Part shown: piece after piece, positions 43,230 to 52,369 of the stretch
Numbering within the stretch: position 1 is the first letter of the stretch
Layout: each line of letters opens with the position of its first letter
From: Candidatus Cybelea sp.
GTDB taxonomy: Bacteria; Vulcanimicrobiota; Vulcanimicrobiia; Vulcanimicrobiales; Vulcanimicrobiaceae
DNA length: 64,000 nucleotides
Direction of reading: 5' to 3'
NCBI GenBank assembly: GCA_036489315.1
Contig: DASXFZ010000021.1
Span: 1 to 64,000, forward strand
The notes under the pieces: generated by a model
The model's input: the letters and a program-made list of their open reading frames with translations, nothing else
What the model was told of the DNA's origin: nothing
The model's database searches: none
Program-made: the position numbers and the translations under genes

Positions 43230-44206
43230 AGTGCCACCGCACTCTCGAGCGCGCGGATGAGCGTGCGCCGGCCGAGCGGAATTTTATAGTCGTTCGCGCC
43301 TCGTCCGCCCGCACCCGACATCGCGGCCTGCGCTGCGCGCTCGAAACTCTCGCGGTCCGCCGGCGCGCCGGCCAGAAGCCGCTCGGCCTGCGCGCAGCGC
43401 CACGGGATTGTGCCCACTCCCCCGAGCGCAATTCGAGCCTCGCGGATCGTCGTTCCGCGCAGGTCGACCGCGACCGCCGCCGAGGCCAAGGCGAAGTCGT
43501 ATTGTGCGCGGTCGCGAACCTTCACGTAGGTCGACCGCGAAGCGAACGGAAGGAGCGGGAGCGAGACGCCGGCGATCAGCTCGTGCGGTTCGAGCGCGGT
43601 CTCGATCTGCGGCGTGTCGCCCGGAAGGCGGTAGAAATCGGCCAGCTCGATCTCGCGATCTCCGTTCGAGCCGCTGAGGTGGACCGTCGCGTCCAGCGCC
43701 GCGAGCGCGACCGCAAGGTCCGAAGGTGAAACGGCGATGCAGTGCGGGCTCGTGCCGAGCACCGCTTGGCGGCGGTTCTCGCCGTCGAGCGCCCCGCACC
43801 CGCTTCCCGGGCGCCGCTTGTTGCACGGCGTCGCGACATCACGAAAGTAGGCGCAGCGCGTGCGCTGCATCAAGTTTCCGCCGATCGTCGCCATGTTGCG
43901 CAGCTGCGGGGACGCGCTCTCCTCCAAGGCAATGGCGACCAGTGGAAAGTTCCGGCGAACCTGTGCGTTCCCGGCAACGTCGGTTAGGCGAGCCAGCGCG
44001 CCGATATACAGCGCGCCCGCGCGCGCTTCGATCCCGCGCAGCGCAAGCGGATTGATGTCCACGAGAAGGGGCGGAGACTCGACCTCGAGCTTCATCAAAT
44101 CGAGCAGGTTGGTTCCACCCGCGATGTAGCGCGCGCCGGACTCGCGCCCGGCCGCGCTCAGCGCGGTCGGCGGACTCTGCGCGCGGACGTACGTGAAGGG
44201 CTTCAC
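43226..44206 (-). CDS. FAD/4Fe-4S subunit of the aldehyde oxidoreductase
   Basis: The 326-residue subunit has FAD-binding motifs (YIAGGTNLLDLMKLEVE and NMATIGGNLMQRTRC). A cysteine cluster (RCAYFRDVATPCNKRRPG, then GCGALDG) matches the extra [4Fe-4S] site of PaoB/YagS-type subunits. It passes electrons between the 2Fe-2S and Mo subunits. GTG start at 44206 overlaps the preceding stop as GTGA. The long Arg-rich frame upstream is rejected. Confidence 0.92.
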   Translation of the reverse strand: MKPFTYVRAQSPPTALSAAGRESGARYIAGGTNLLDLMKLEVESPPLLVDINPLALRGIEARAGALYIGALARLTDVAGNAQVRRNFPLVAIALEESASPQLRNMATIGGNLMQRTRCAYFRDVATPCNKRRPGSGCGALDGENRRQAVLGTSPHCIAVSPSDLAVALAALDATVHLSGSNGDREIELADFYRLPGDTPQIETALEPHELIAGVSLPLLPFASRSTYVKVRDRAQYDFALASAAVAVDLRGTTIREARIALGGVGTIPWRCAQAERLLAGAPADRESFERAAQAAMSGAGGRGANDYKIPLGRRTLIRALESAVAL

Positions 44207-44847
44207 CGCTGAGCTTGCACCTCGAGGACCGCGTCGACGATGTGGGGATAGCAGCCGCAGCGACAGAGATTTCCGCTCATCGCCTTTTGGATGGCGCCGC
44301 GTTCGGCCGCCACTCCCTCGGCGAGCAGCGCGACCGCCGAGACGATCTGTCCCGGCGTGCAGTATCCGCATTGAAAACCGTCGTGTTTGATGAAGGCGGT
44401 CTGCACTGGATGAAGCTCGCCCTCTGGCGCGATCCCCTCGATCGTAACGATCCGATCGCCTTCGTGCATCACCGCGAGCGTCAGGCACGAGTCGATCCGG
44501 CGTCCGTTGACCATCACCGTGCAGGCGCCGCACTGCCCGTGATCGCAGCCTTTCTTCGTGCCGGTTAGCCCGAGACGATCGCGTAACGCATCGAGCAGCG
44601 TGACGCGCGGCTCGACGGCGACCTGGTGCTCCGCCCCGTTGACGTTCAAGACGATCGTGGTTTCGGTAGTATTGGGCGCCGTGAGCATCTCGTTTGTGCC
44701 TTCCTCGCTTGCAGCGGCCTCGCGCGGCCGCAGAATCAACGGCAGCGCGACGCTTGTGCTTACGGCTCGGGCGACGAACCCTCGCCGGGTGCAGGGCGCC
44801 TTCGTGCCGTCTCGTGTGGGTTCGCCCATCGATCCGTATGTTCCCAA
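44203..44847 (-). CDS. Tat-exported 2Fe-2S subunit of the aldehyde oxidoreductase
   Basis: The 214-residue subunit has a twin-arginine signal (TRRGFVARAVSTSVALPLIL, Arg21-Arg22). The first [2Fe-2S] site uses Cys101, 106, 109 and 121 (GCDHGQCGACT). The second uses Cys160, 163, 195 and 197 (QCGYC, CRCGC). The Tat signal on this subunit, with none on the others, implies folded export of the whole complex as in PaoABC. It heads the three-gene unit. Confidence 0.93.
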   Translation of the reverse strand: MGTYGSMGEPTRDGTKAPCTRRGFVARAVSTSVALPLILRPREAAASEEGTNEMLTAPNTTETTIVLNVNGAEHQVAVEPRVTLLDALRDRLGLTGTKKGCDHGQCGACTVMVNGRRIDSCLTLAVMHEGDRIVTIEGIAPEGELHPVQTAFIKHDGFQCGYCTPGQIVSAVALLAEGVAAERGAIQKAMSGNLCRCGCYPHIVDAVLEVQAQR

Positions 44848-44918
44848 AATGACCGTGCCGTCGCCATCGGCGCCCGCTCGCTTCGGCCCGAGGAGTAGCG
44901 GCTTCTTGCGGCGATTCG

Positions 44919-45584
44919 CTAAAGGCTCAGTGAGGTGACCGGATTCGTGTCGGCCACGGTCGCTTTGGTGATGTCCGACGTAACAAGCTTGGCGGCGCCC
45001 TGCGGCGATCTCTCGATGTGCGTCGGGATGACCGGACCTTCGCTTTTCGTAAAGACCCCGCTGATCTCGACGGTCAGCAAATCGTAACGCCCGCGCGGAA
45101 CGTAGAGCGTGTAGTCGTTCTCGAGCGTGTCGCCCGGATCGAGCTTCGTGATCTGGGTGCTTTGCGGATCGCCCAGCTTCGTAACGTAGGCCAAGCTGTA
45201 GACCGGATCTTCGCGGGTCGTTTGGAAGAACGCTTTGTATGTGTAGGTCGTGCTCGGGGCGGGCGGGACTCGCCGGGCGCTCGCGTAGCTGACGCGCTCC
45301 CCGTAGACGTTGATCGCGACACCCAGAAAGTGGGCCGGAACCGTACCGAAGTTGTGCAGCCGCTGATGCAGCCGCAGCGCGATCAATCCGTTGCGCTCAC
45401 CGAGGCGCTGCAGCGATGCAGAGAAGTTGACCTGCGGGTTCGCCCACGACGGCTTGATTCGGTTCTCGTAGGCAAAGACGTAGAAGGCCCAGGCGCCCGC
45501 GGCGAGGATCGCGACGATCTCTACGACGTCGCGTCCCGTGGCGATCGCGCCTTCTCGCCCCTCGCGCTTGGAGCCGAATAGCAT
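44919..45584 (-). CDS. membrane-anchored hypothetical protein
   Basis: The 221-residue protein has one N-terminal membrane anchor (VVEIVAILAAGAWAFYVFAY) followed by an extracytoplasmic domain of beta type (GLIALRLHQRLHNFGTVPAH, TLENDYTLYVPRGRYDLLTV). No family is recognised. Its ATG overlaps the stop of the Rieske gene (TAATG), so the two are translationally coupled and may act together. Confidence 0.75.
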   Translation of the reverse strand: MLFGSKREGREGAIATGRDVVEIVAILAAGAWAFYVFAYENRIKPSWANPQVNFSASLQRLGERNGLIALRLHQRLHNFGTVPAHFLGVAINVYGERVSYASARRVPPAPSTTYTYKAFFQTTREDPVYSLAYVTKLGDPQSTQITKLDPGDTLENDYTLYVPRGRYDLLTVEISGVFTKSEGPVIPTHIERSPQGAAKLVTSDITKATVADTNPVTSLSL

Positions 45585-45892
45585 TAGTCCACAGTGACGA
45601 AGATGTCGTCGCCCACGACTTCAACCGGATAGGTCATGACCGGCACGACGGCCGGCAGCGTGAGCGCGTCGCCGGTTTTTACGTCGAACGTCGCGCCGTG
45701 CCGGGGGCAGACGACGCACTCGCCTTCGAGCGTTCCCTGATCGAGCGGGCCGCCGTCGTGCGTGCAGACGTCCTCGATCGCGTAGATCGAGCCGGCGACG
45801 TTACAAAGCAGAATACCGCAGGAGTCGACCTCGACACGCTTGGTAGTGCCTGGGGCGATCTCCGAGAGCTTCGCAATGATTTGCTTCGTCAT
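45584..45892 (-). CDS. Rieske [2Fe-2S] ferredoxin-like protein
   Basis: The 102-residue soluble protein has the Rieske cluster motif in two parts: CTHDGGPLDQG (C-x-H) and CPRHGATFDVKTG (C-x2-H). No signal peptide is present. It resembles the ferredoxin component of ring-hydroxylating dioxygenases (biphenyl/nitrite-reductase small-subunit type). No oxygenase is nearby, so its electron acceptor is unknown. Confidence 0.92.
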   Translation of the reverse strand: MTKQIIAKLSEIAPGTTKRVEVDSCGILLCNVAGSIYAIEDVCTHDGGPLDQGTLEGECVVCPRHGATFDVKTGDALTLPAVVPVMTYPVEVVGDDIFVTVD

Positions 45893-45951
45893 CGCGCGTG
45901 AGTTCTGTTAGAAGTCGCCCTTTACCCACGAGGCGGCGCGAGCGGCAACGC

Positions 45952-46416
45952 CTACTCCGCCGGAGGGACGCGCACCGTCAAGGGGGTTTCGCGGAACGTA
46001 AACGCACACGATTGACTCACGCTCGCATCGACGATCGTGCAGCGCCATTCGTAACGTCCGGGGCCGAGCGGAAGCGGCCCGATATTGATCGCCAGCGGGG
46101 AATCGAGCGGTGCGCCCGGCGTCAGACCCGGGGGACGCCCGACTTCGAGATCCGCCGCAATCAGCATCGGCTGCGGGCCTTGCGGCCCGGCGACGAGAAC
46201 TTGGTTGCCGTCCGAGTCGAGCAGCTCAATTCGTACCTGATGCTTGCGATTGGCGACTTCCCACGGCACCTCGAATTTGATCGCGATTGCCGACGGGGTC
46301 GGCGCGGGCCCCGTCATCGACCAGCCGCCGCCGAGAATATAGAGCTTACCGTTTACTGCCTGCGCGCTGTCGGCGAGCAGCATCACAATTTTCCACGAGC
46401 TCGGCGGGCCTTCCAT
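45952..46416 (-). CDS. DUF6941-like protein
   Basis: The protein has 154 residues from an internal ATG at 46416. It has the characteristic opening VMLLADSAQAVNGKLYILGG followed by GWS, then a beta-sandwich-like domain (RIELLDSDGNQVLV, PLPLGPGRYEWRCTIVD). No signal peptide. The longer frame from 46587 overlaps the divergent phosphatase gene and is not conserved. I recall the family name DUF6941 for this opening; function is unknown. Confidence 0.7.
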   Translation of the reverse strand: MEGPPSSWKIVMLLADSAQAVNGKLYILGGGWSMTGPAPTPSAIAIKFEVPWEVANRKHQVRIELLDSDGNQVLVAGPQGPQPMLIAADLEVGRPPGLTPGAPLDSPLAINIGPLPLGPGRYEWRCTIVDASVSQSCAFTFRETPLTVRVPPAE

Positions 46417-46504
46417 GACCAACGTGCCATTGTCGGCCCTACCCGGCAGAGCCTTCCAAAGAATGAAAGTCGCTCCCGTAACGAAAAAGGGTCGATAGCT
46501 GCTT

Positions 46505-48520
46505 ATGCCCCTCCCAAATCCTGCTATTGACGACATTCCGCAGATCGCATGGACCGCAACACCGGCCGGCCGTATCGCGTGGTTCAATCGCGAGTGGTAT
46601 CAGTACACCGGGCAGCCCAACTCAGCCGGCGCCGAAGCAAAGAGCTCTGAGGAACAGTGGGCGGCGGCCGTCTATCGCGAGGATTTTCGGCGAACGCGCC
46701 AGGCCGTGCGGGAAGGGGTCAAGAGCCTCGCGCACTTTGAGCTCGAACTCCGGCTGCGCCGCGCCGACGGCGAGAACCGCTGGTTTTCCCTGCAAGTTTC
46801 GCCGCTGCTAGCGGCGCCGAAAGCGAAGGGCTGGCTCGGAATCTGCACCGATATCGACGACTACAAGCGACAGGGTCAGCGCTTTGCGTTCCTCGCGAAG
46901 GCGGGCGAGGTGCTGGCCGAATCGCTCGATCTGCAGACGACGCTCAACCGGCTCCTCGCGATCATCGTCCCGGAGTTCGGCGATTGGGCCGCGATCGATC
47001 TCGTCGACGAAACCGGCCGCCTCAAGACCTTCGCGGTCATTCATTCCGATTCGAAGAAGATGCGCCTCGTAAAGCGTCTTCTCGGCCGTTACAACCACAA
47101 TCCCAACGTCGAGCCCGATATCGTCGCCGTCCTGCAAACGACGCGAGCGAATATCGTGCGCGAAGTCCGCGAGGAGCTCGTCGAACGATCTGCAGCCCCT
47201 AACCTCCTGCCCGTCATTCGTGAGCTGGCGCCGCGATCGGCGATGACGGTCCCGCTGCGCACCCACGGCCGTACGATCGGTTCGCTCGTCGCGTTTTGGG
47301 CCGAGACGCCGCGCCGCTACGGTGACGAAGACCTTCCGCTCTTCGAGGAGCTGACGAAACGCGCGGCGGTGGCCATCGAGAACGCACGGCTCTACGAGCG
47401 CGAACGCGAGATTGCCGCGGAGTTTCAGCGGGCCGCGCTGCCGATCTCGCTGCCCCAAGTTCCGGGCGTCGCGTTCGACGGCATCTACGTTCCCGCCAGC
47501 GATCGCGAGCAGCTCGGCGGCGATTGGTACGATGCGTTGCGGCTTGCCGACGGACGCATCGTCCTCTCGATCGGTGACGTCGCGGGAAGCGGTCTCTCCG
47601 CGGCGGTGATCATGGCGTCTATGCGGCAGGTCATCCGCGGCGTGGCGCAGGTCTATGCCGATCCGATCGCGATGCTCGATGCGGCGGATCGCACGCTCAA
47701 AACAGAGTATCCCAATACGTTCGTCACCGCTTTTGTGGGGGTCTTCGACCCGGTTACGCGCGCGCTGGCCCATGCGTCCGCCGGCCATCCGCCGCCGCTG
47801 CTGCGCGACGAGAAAGGGATGGTCTCGGAGCTCGGCACGAGCGGACTTCCGCTCGGGCTGCGCGTGCGCGGCGAAACCGCCGGCGTTGCGGAACTTCCCC
47901 AGCGCTGCCTGGTTGTATTCTATAGCGACGGGCTCATCGAAGCGGACCGCGACATCATTCGCGGGCACGATCGGCTCGTCGCTGCGCTCGAACGGGCGGA
48001 CGTCGTCAAGGAGTCGAATCCGGCCAACGCCCTCTACCGCGCGGTGCTCAAGGGCGAGAGCAGCGACGACGTCGTCGTGCTCACGATGCAGCTTGGAGGC
48101 TCCGTAGAGGAGGCCGTCGCCGACGACGGCAGGCTGCACACGCTCAAGTGGGCATTCGATGCCCACGACGTCTCGATCGCGCATCGTGCGCGCTACTCGT
48201 TCGTCGACGCGCTGCGAAACAACGGGGTGCGGGGCGACAGCCTCAATGCGGCCGAACTGGTCTTCGGCGAGCTGCTGGGCAACGTCGTGCGCTACGCACC
48301 CGGTCCGATCGAGATCATCTTCGACTGGAATGAAGGGCCGCCGGTCTTGCACGTGCTCGACCGCGGGCCGGGCTTTACCTTTGCCCCGAAGCTGCCCTCT
48401 GATCTTCTGAGCGAGCGCGGTCGCGGACTCTACATCGTCTGGGCGCTCAGCGAAGACTTCAACGTGACCGAACGCTTCGACGGCGGGTCGCACGCGCGCG
48501 CGGTGCTCGGCATCGCTTAG
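46505..48520 (+). CDS. PAS-GAF-SpoIIE phosphatase with anti-sigma-type kinase domain
   Basis: The 671-residue cytosolic signalling protein has a PAS domain (1-115, with AWFNREWYQYTG and ICTDIDDYKRQ), a GAF domain (about 135-300) and a SpoIIE/PP2C phosphatase domain (about 315-520: GGDWYDALRLADGRIVLSIG, GHPPPLLRD, FYSDGLIEA). A C-terminal HATPase of the RsbW type follows (about 545-671: NAAELVFGELLGNVVRYAPG, DRGPGF). It probably controls partner-switching regulation of a sigma factor or biofilm output in response to a small ligand. Confidence 0.93.
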   Translation: MPLPNPAIDDIPQIAWTATPAGRIAWFNREWYQYTGQPNSAGAEAKSSEEQWAAAVYREDFRRTRQAVREGVKSLAHFELELRLRRADGENRWFSLQVSPLLAAPKAKGWLGICTDIDDYKRQGQRFAFLAKAGEVLAESLDLQTTLNRLLAIIVPEFGDWAAIDLVDETGRLKTFAVIHSDSKKMRLVKRLLGRYNHNPNVEPDIVAVLQTTRANIVREVREELVERSAAPNLLPVIRELAPRSAMTVPLRTHGRTIGSLVAFWAETPRRYGDEDLPLFEELTKRAAVAIENARLYEREREIAAEFQRAALPISLPQVPGVAFDGIYVPASDREQLGGDWYDALRLADGRIVLSIGDVAGSGLSAAVIMASMRQVIRGVAQVYADPIAMLDAADRTLKTEYPNTFVTAFVGVFDPVTRALAHASAGHPPPLLRDEKGMVSELGTSGLPLGLRVRGETAGVAELPQRCLVVFYSDGLIEADRDIIRGHDRLVAALERADVVKESNPANALYRAVLKGESSDDVVVLTMQLGGSVEEAVADDGRLHTLKWAFDAHDVSIAHRARYSFVDALRNNGVRGDSLNAAELVFGELLGNVVRYAPGPIEIIFDWNEGPPVLHVLDRGPGFTFAPKLPSDLLSERGRGLYIVWALSEDFNVTERFDGGSHARAVLGIA

Positions 48521-49092
48521 CGGCCGTCTTTGCGATCTTCCGCGAGCTTAAGCTCCATGAATGTCGGGCAGCGATAGTTCACCGTCGTGTATGGTGCCGA
48601 CTCGCGGAAACCCAAAGAAAGATAGAGCCGGTACGCAACCGGCAGGTGCTCTTTGGCCGTATCGAGGACGACGCGCTCGCACCCCGCATCTCTAGCAAAC
48701 TCGATGGCGGAAGTGACGAGCGCCCGCGCCGCACCTGCGCCGCGCGCCTGCGGATCGACGAACAGGTGGCGGATGACGGCCGTCCGCCGATCGAAGCGCA
48801 TCACGGCAATACAGCCCGCCGCACGTTGCTCGCCGTTGGCCAGAAACGCCGCGTCCTCGCCGCCGAACATCCGCTGCAGCTCGTCGATGGGCGGCACGTC
48901 GCCGTGGCGCAGCTCCGGGATAAGATCGTCCTCATAGGCCACGAAAAGCTCATGCAGCCGCGCGTAGTCGCGTTCGCTGACAACTCGTTGAATCTCGATC
49001 GCCAAAGAGTCCCTCCCGAAGGCTTGGAGTTCGTCGCTTGTAGAAGTGAACCTTACTCGCGGAGGTGAAGAACGCACGGGTTCCGGCGTCAC
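48517..49092 (-). CDS. GNAT N-acetyltransferase
   Basis: The 191-residue protein has the GNAT core: IRHLFVDPQARGAGAARALV (acetyl-CoA pyrophosphate-binding R/Q-x2-G-x-G/A) and AYRLYLSLGFRES. The true start may be downstream of 49092, since the first about 30 residues are not typical. It is convergent with the phosphatase gene, overlapping its stop by 4 bases. Substrate is unknown. Confidence 0.88.
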   Translation of the reverse strand: MTPEPVRSSPPRVRFTSTSDELQAFGRDSLAIEIQRVVSERDYARLHELFVAYEDDLIPELRHGDVPPIDELQRMFGGEDAAFLANGEQRAAGCIAVMRFDRRTAVIRHLFVDPQARGAGAARALVTSAIEFARDAGCERVVLDTAKEHLPVAYRLYLSLGFRESAPYTTVNYRCPTFMELKLAEDRKDGR

Positions 49093-49129
49093 CAGCGGCG
49101 TCGCAGGCGCGTTTCGTTAAGAGGATCTC

Positions 49130-49954
49130 ATGGATAAAGCTCTTTTGCGGTTCATTTTTCTGACCGCATGGCTCGCAGCGGCGGCGGGAGCCGCCGGCGC
49201 ACAACAGTCGCCGGCAACGCCCGATCAGCTGGCGGCGATCACGCAACGCGGCCGCAACCTCTATGCCTACGATCAGGCCGCCTGGCACGGCACCGATGCG
49301 GCGCACGCGCTGCTGGGAAGCGACAGTGCCGGTCTGCAGAATTACGTCGCGCGCAAGACGCCTTCGGGTTGGGAGGTCGATTTTGGCGCGCTCGATTCCG
49401 TCGGTACGTCCTTTCTGATCCGGGCGCAGGCGCAAATCACCGACGGGCGGCACTTCACGGCCAAAATCTTTGCGCCGCCGCGCAGCGAGACGGGCTTCCT
49501 CGTTGCTGCGGCGCATGCCATCGCTACGGCGAAAGGAGCCTTCGTTCCGGTGGAGGGGTACGCGTACAACGTCGCGGTCCTCCCCAACGATGACGGGACG
49601 CTCTACGTCTATCTCTATCCCGCACAGGCGAAACTCAACGTCTACCCTGTCGGCGGCGACACTCGTTACGCGATCTCCGCGGACGGCACGCAGATCCTCG
49701 AAACGCATCGTATGCACAAAGGCGTTATTTTCGCCAGGACTGCCTCACCGGTCGGCCCGAACGGCGGCCGGCTCGTCGCGAATGTCTTCAAGGAGGTTCT
49801 CGCCGACGTTCCGCAAGACACCGATGTCTTTCACGTCCTCGCGCGCGAGCCGCATCTGCCCAGCATCGTCATTGCGCGAGGGCAACGGTACCTCATCGAC
49901 GTCGACGGTGCGATTACGTATAAGGGTCCGGCTGAGCCGAACGCTTCGCCTTAA
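49130..49954 (+). CDS. secreted hypothetical protein
   Basis: The 274-residue protein has a clear signal peptide (FIFLTAWLAAAAGAAGAQQS), then a mixed alpha/beta domain (NLYAYDQAAWHGTDAAHALL, GTLYVYLYPAQAKLNVYPVG). An AGAGGA-like box lies before the ATG. No family is recognised. It is divergent from GNAT. Confidence 0.7.
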   Translation: MDKALLRFIFLTAWLAAAAGAAGAQQSPATPDQLAAITQRGRNLYAYDQAAWHGTDAAHALLGSDSAGLQNYVARKTPSGWEVDFGALDSVGTSFLIRAQAQITDGRHFTAKIFAPPRSETGFLVAAAHAIATAKGAFVPVEGYAYNVAVLPNDDGTLYVYLYPAQAKLNVYPVGGDTRYAISADGTQILETHRMHKGVIFARTASPVGPNGGRLVANVFKEVLADVPQDTDVFHVLAREPHLPSIVIARGQRYLIDVDGAITYKGPAEPNASP

Positions 49955-49969
49955 AGCGGCCGAGAGCGC

Positions 49970-52369
49970 CTAGTGCTCGTAGATCGCTCCGCCGCCAAAC
50001 GATTGGCGAAGCATGAAGCGAAAGGTTCGCGGCTGCAGTGCGTTGGCGTTCGTCAAGCCGGCGCCGCCGGCGGCAAGCGGAACGCCGATGCCCTGGAAGG
50101 CAAACGGCAAGCGGTTATCGAGCTCGTTGGTCAGGTTCTCGACCGAGATTTGAAACTTCGCTTTGGGACCTAATGAGAGCTCGAGATTGGAGTTGAACGT
50201 GACGAAGGCGGGCGCGGCGTACGGATTATTCGCTCCTTCATACAACGCGCCGAGCGACAAACGCGAACCGCGCGGCCACTTATAGCTGATCTCGCCGTAG
50301 CCGACGGCGTACGGTACGCGGATGGGAGCGACATCGTTCTCACCGGCGGTGAAGAACGCGCCGCCCGATACGTTCTGCCCTGGAATCACGGCGAGGTTGC
50401 CGTTTGCGTAGAAGCCCGGCGGCAACGGGCCGGAAACGTACGTTCGCGGAAACGCCATCTGCGCGATGAATCCCATGCCGACCGGCTTGAACTGGACGAG
50501 AGAAAACTGTACGCCTTCGTCGACCATCGGCGGTCCGTTGAACCAGCGTTCGAGCATCGCCCCCTGGCTCTGCGGCTCGCTTTCGAGAACGTAGGCGTTG
50601 TAGGTGTTGCTCCGATACCAGTCGGCGGAAAAGGTCGTCGTCTCGCCGTGCAGCCGCCACTCAGCGCCGACGTCTTCGCCGTTTGCGCGTTCCATGCGGT
50701 CGACGGCGGAGGTGAATCCCACGACCCGCATTGGGAATCCGACGTATTGCTGCAGCACCGCCGGTCCGCCGGAGAGCGCCATCACCGGCGGCGTTACCCC
50801 GCTCGCTCCGACGGCCGCGCGCAGCGAAAGTTCGCGGCCCAGCGAATGCGAGTAGCCGGCGCGCACCGCAGTCGGCGCCCACGTGTAGGAGTTGAACGTG
50901 GTTCCGTTCGGAGCGGCGTGCTGCGCGAGGCTGCCGCCTTCAGCCGAGAGGTCGAGTTGATCGGCATCGGTCGGATGGAGCGTTGCGGTTCCGCGCAGCG
51001 TCAAGAGGTTGAGATCGGATCCCGAGGCGATTGGAATCGCGTAGACGTCGTTGCTCGCGGCGGTTCCACGGCTATCCGACAACGAGAGCGAGAAGAGGCT
51101 GCGCGTGGCCTGGTGCCGCCAAACGAACGCGGCGCCTCGTTCCTTTTCTTGCGTCGCCGACGTGATGCCCCCAGCGCCCGATTGCGCGCTGTTCGCAAGA
51201 TCGAGACCGTAGAGTTTTGCATCGAAGCCGTCGGTGCCGTGATCGAGCCGCGCTTGGATCTGCCCGAAGCGAAGAGTTTCGAACTGCGTCGAATCGAGCG
51301 ACGGCAGCAGTCCACCGACGCTGCCGTTGGGGAAGAGAACGGCATCGACGCCGCCGAGCGCGCGCTGCAGGTTGACGCCCAGAAAGTTCGCGGTGACGGT
51401 GAGGAAGGGATCGGGCGTCATTCGCAGCTTCAGCAAGAGCGCTTTACGCAGCGCGTCGCTGGGCACTCCGTAACTCGTGCCGCTCAGCGAGCCGGGAGAG
51501 CCGTCGATCGACGCCATCGTCGCGAACGCGAACTTGCCGCCGGGAAGCGTTCCGTCGTACGCAAGGTCCGAAAACTGTCCGCCGCGCGAATCGCCTTCGA
51601 CTTCCAGCATCGCGCGAACCGGCAGCGTCGGCTCGGCGGTGCGCAAGTTCAATGCTCCGCCGACGCCGCCGCCCGCGCCGGCGGGATCGCCCGGACCCTG
51701 CAGTACCTCGACCTCCTGCAAAACGTACGTGGGAATGAGCGCGAGATCGAAGCTGCCGCTCGAGGGAAGTGAAACGAGCGATCCGTCCAGCGAGACCGGC
51801 GTTTCGAATGGTAGACCTCCACGAACGAGCGGAGCTGCCGGTGCGATTGGCGCCGCATCGTTTGCCGCCGTCGAGCGTGCGACTATAGCTCCCGGCGTTT
51901 GATCGAGAACGCTCGTAACCGAGGGCTGCCCTTGATCGCGATAGGCCTCGCGCGGAAAGACGCGCTGCGCGAGCGGCGTCGAGTTGAACGGCGTGCGTGC
52001 CACGCCCATCACCGAGCCTATGACCGGGAGCGTGCTGGGCTCGAGCGTCACCGCAACGTCGAGTGAACCCGCTATATTTATCAAGCGCTTATAGCGGAGA
52101 AAGCCGCTCGCGGCAACGCCCAGCGTATATGTTCCTGGAGCAGAGATCGTAAAATGGAATCTTCCGCGCGCGTCGCTTCGAGCAACCAGGCGCTTTGTGC
52201 TATCGGACAAGGTGACCACGGCCGATGCGACGGGCCGCCCCGCATTGTTGCGTAGGCTGCCGCTCAATACGAGGCTCTGCGCACGCGCGAAAATGGGGGA
52301 GAAGAGAGAGAAAATCACGACGAGCGCCGCCAGGAATTTTGCAACCCGGCGCGCAGAACGTCTGGGCAT
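49970..52369 (-). CDS. TonB-dependent receptor with carboxypeptidase-regulatory domain
   Basis: The protein has 799 residues from the ATG at 52369, or 810 from a GTG at 52402. It has a signal peptide (VAKFLAALVVIFSLFSPIFA), an Ig-like regulatory domain (SGSLRNNAGRPVASAVVTLS), a plug (TSVLDQTPGAIVARS, GPGDPAGAGGGVGGALNLRT) and a beta-barrel ending in FRFMLRQSFGGGAIYEH. It is divergent from the receptor at 52368 with overlapping 5' ends. Ligand is unknown. Confidence 0.9.
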   Translation of the reverse strand: MPRRSARRVAKFLAALVVIFSLFSPIFARAQSLVLSGSLRNNAGRPVASAVVTLSDSTKRLVARSDARGRFHFTISAPGTYTLGVAASGFLRYKRLINIAGSLDVAVTLEPSTLPVIGSVMGVARTPFNSTPLAQRVFPREAYRDQGQPSVTSVLDQTPGAIVARSTAANDAAPIAPAAPLVRGGLPFETPVSLDGSLVSLPSSGSFDLALIPTYVLQEVEVLQGPGDPAGAGGGVGGALNLRTAEPTLPVRAMLEVEGDSRGGQFSDLAYDGTLPGGKFAFATMASIDGSPGSLSGTSYGVPSDALRKALLLKLRMTPDPFLTVTANFLGVNLQRALGGVDAVLFPNGSVGGLLPSLDSTQFETLRFGQIQARLDHGTDGFDAKLYGLDLANSAQSGAGGITSATQEKERGAAFVWRHQATRSLFSLSLSDSRGTAASNDVYAIPIASGSDLNLLTLRGTATLHPTDADQLDLSAEGGSLAQHAAPNGTTFNSYTWAPTAVRAGYSHSLGRELSLRAAVGASGVTPPVMALSGGPAVLQQYVGFPMRVVGFTSAVDRMERANGEDVGAEWRLHGETTTFSADWYRSNTYNAYVLESEPQSQGAMLERWFNGPPMVDEGVQFSLVQFKPVGMGFIAQMAFPRTYVSGPLPPGFYANGNLAVIPGQNVSGGAFFTAGENDVAPIRVPYAVGYGEISYKWPRGSRLSLGALYEGANNPYAAPAFVTFNSNLELSLGPKAKFQISVENLTNELDNRLPFAFQGIGVPLAAGGAGLTNANALQPRTFRFMLRQSFGGGAIYEH

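Noticed and set aside
46808-48493. 561-codon minus-strand open frame opposite the SpoIIE phosphatase
   Set aside because: Charged, Arg/Asp-rich composition with no motif, fully antisense to a clear multidomain gene. Many similar long shadows occur in this GC-rich DNA (for example 55589-57214 and 60782-62335).
52197-52367. Upstream in-frame extension of the plus-strand TonB receptor
   Set aside because: It lies antisense in the first domain of the divergent receptor, lacks a signal peptide and would bury the obvious one at 52368.
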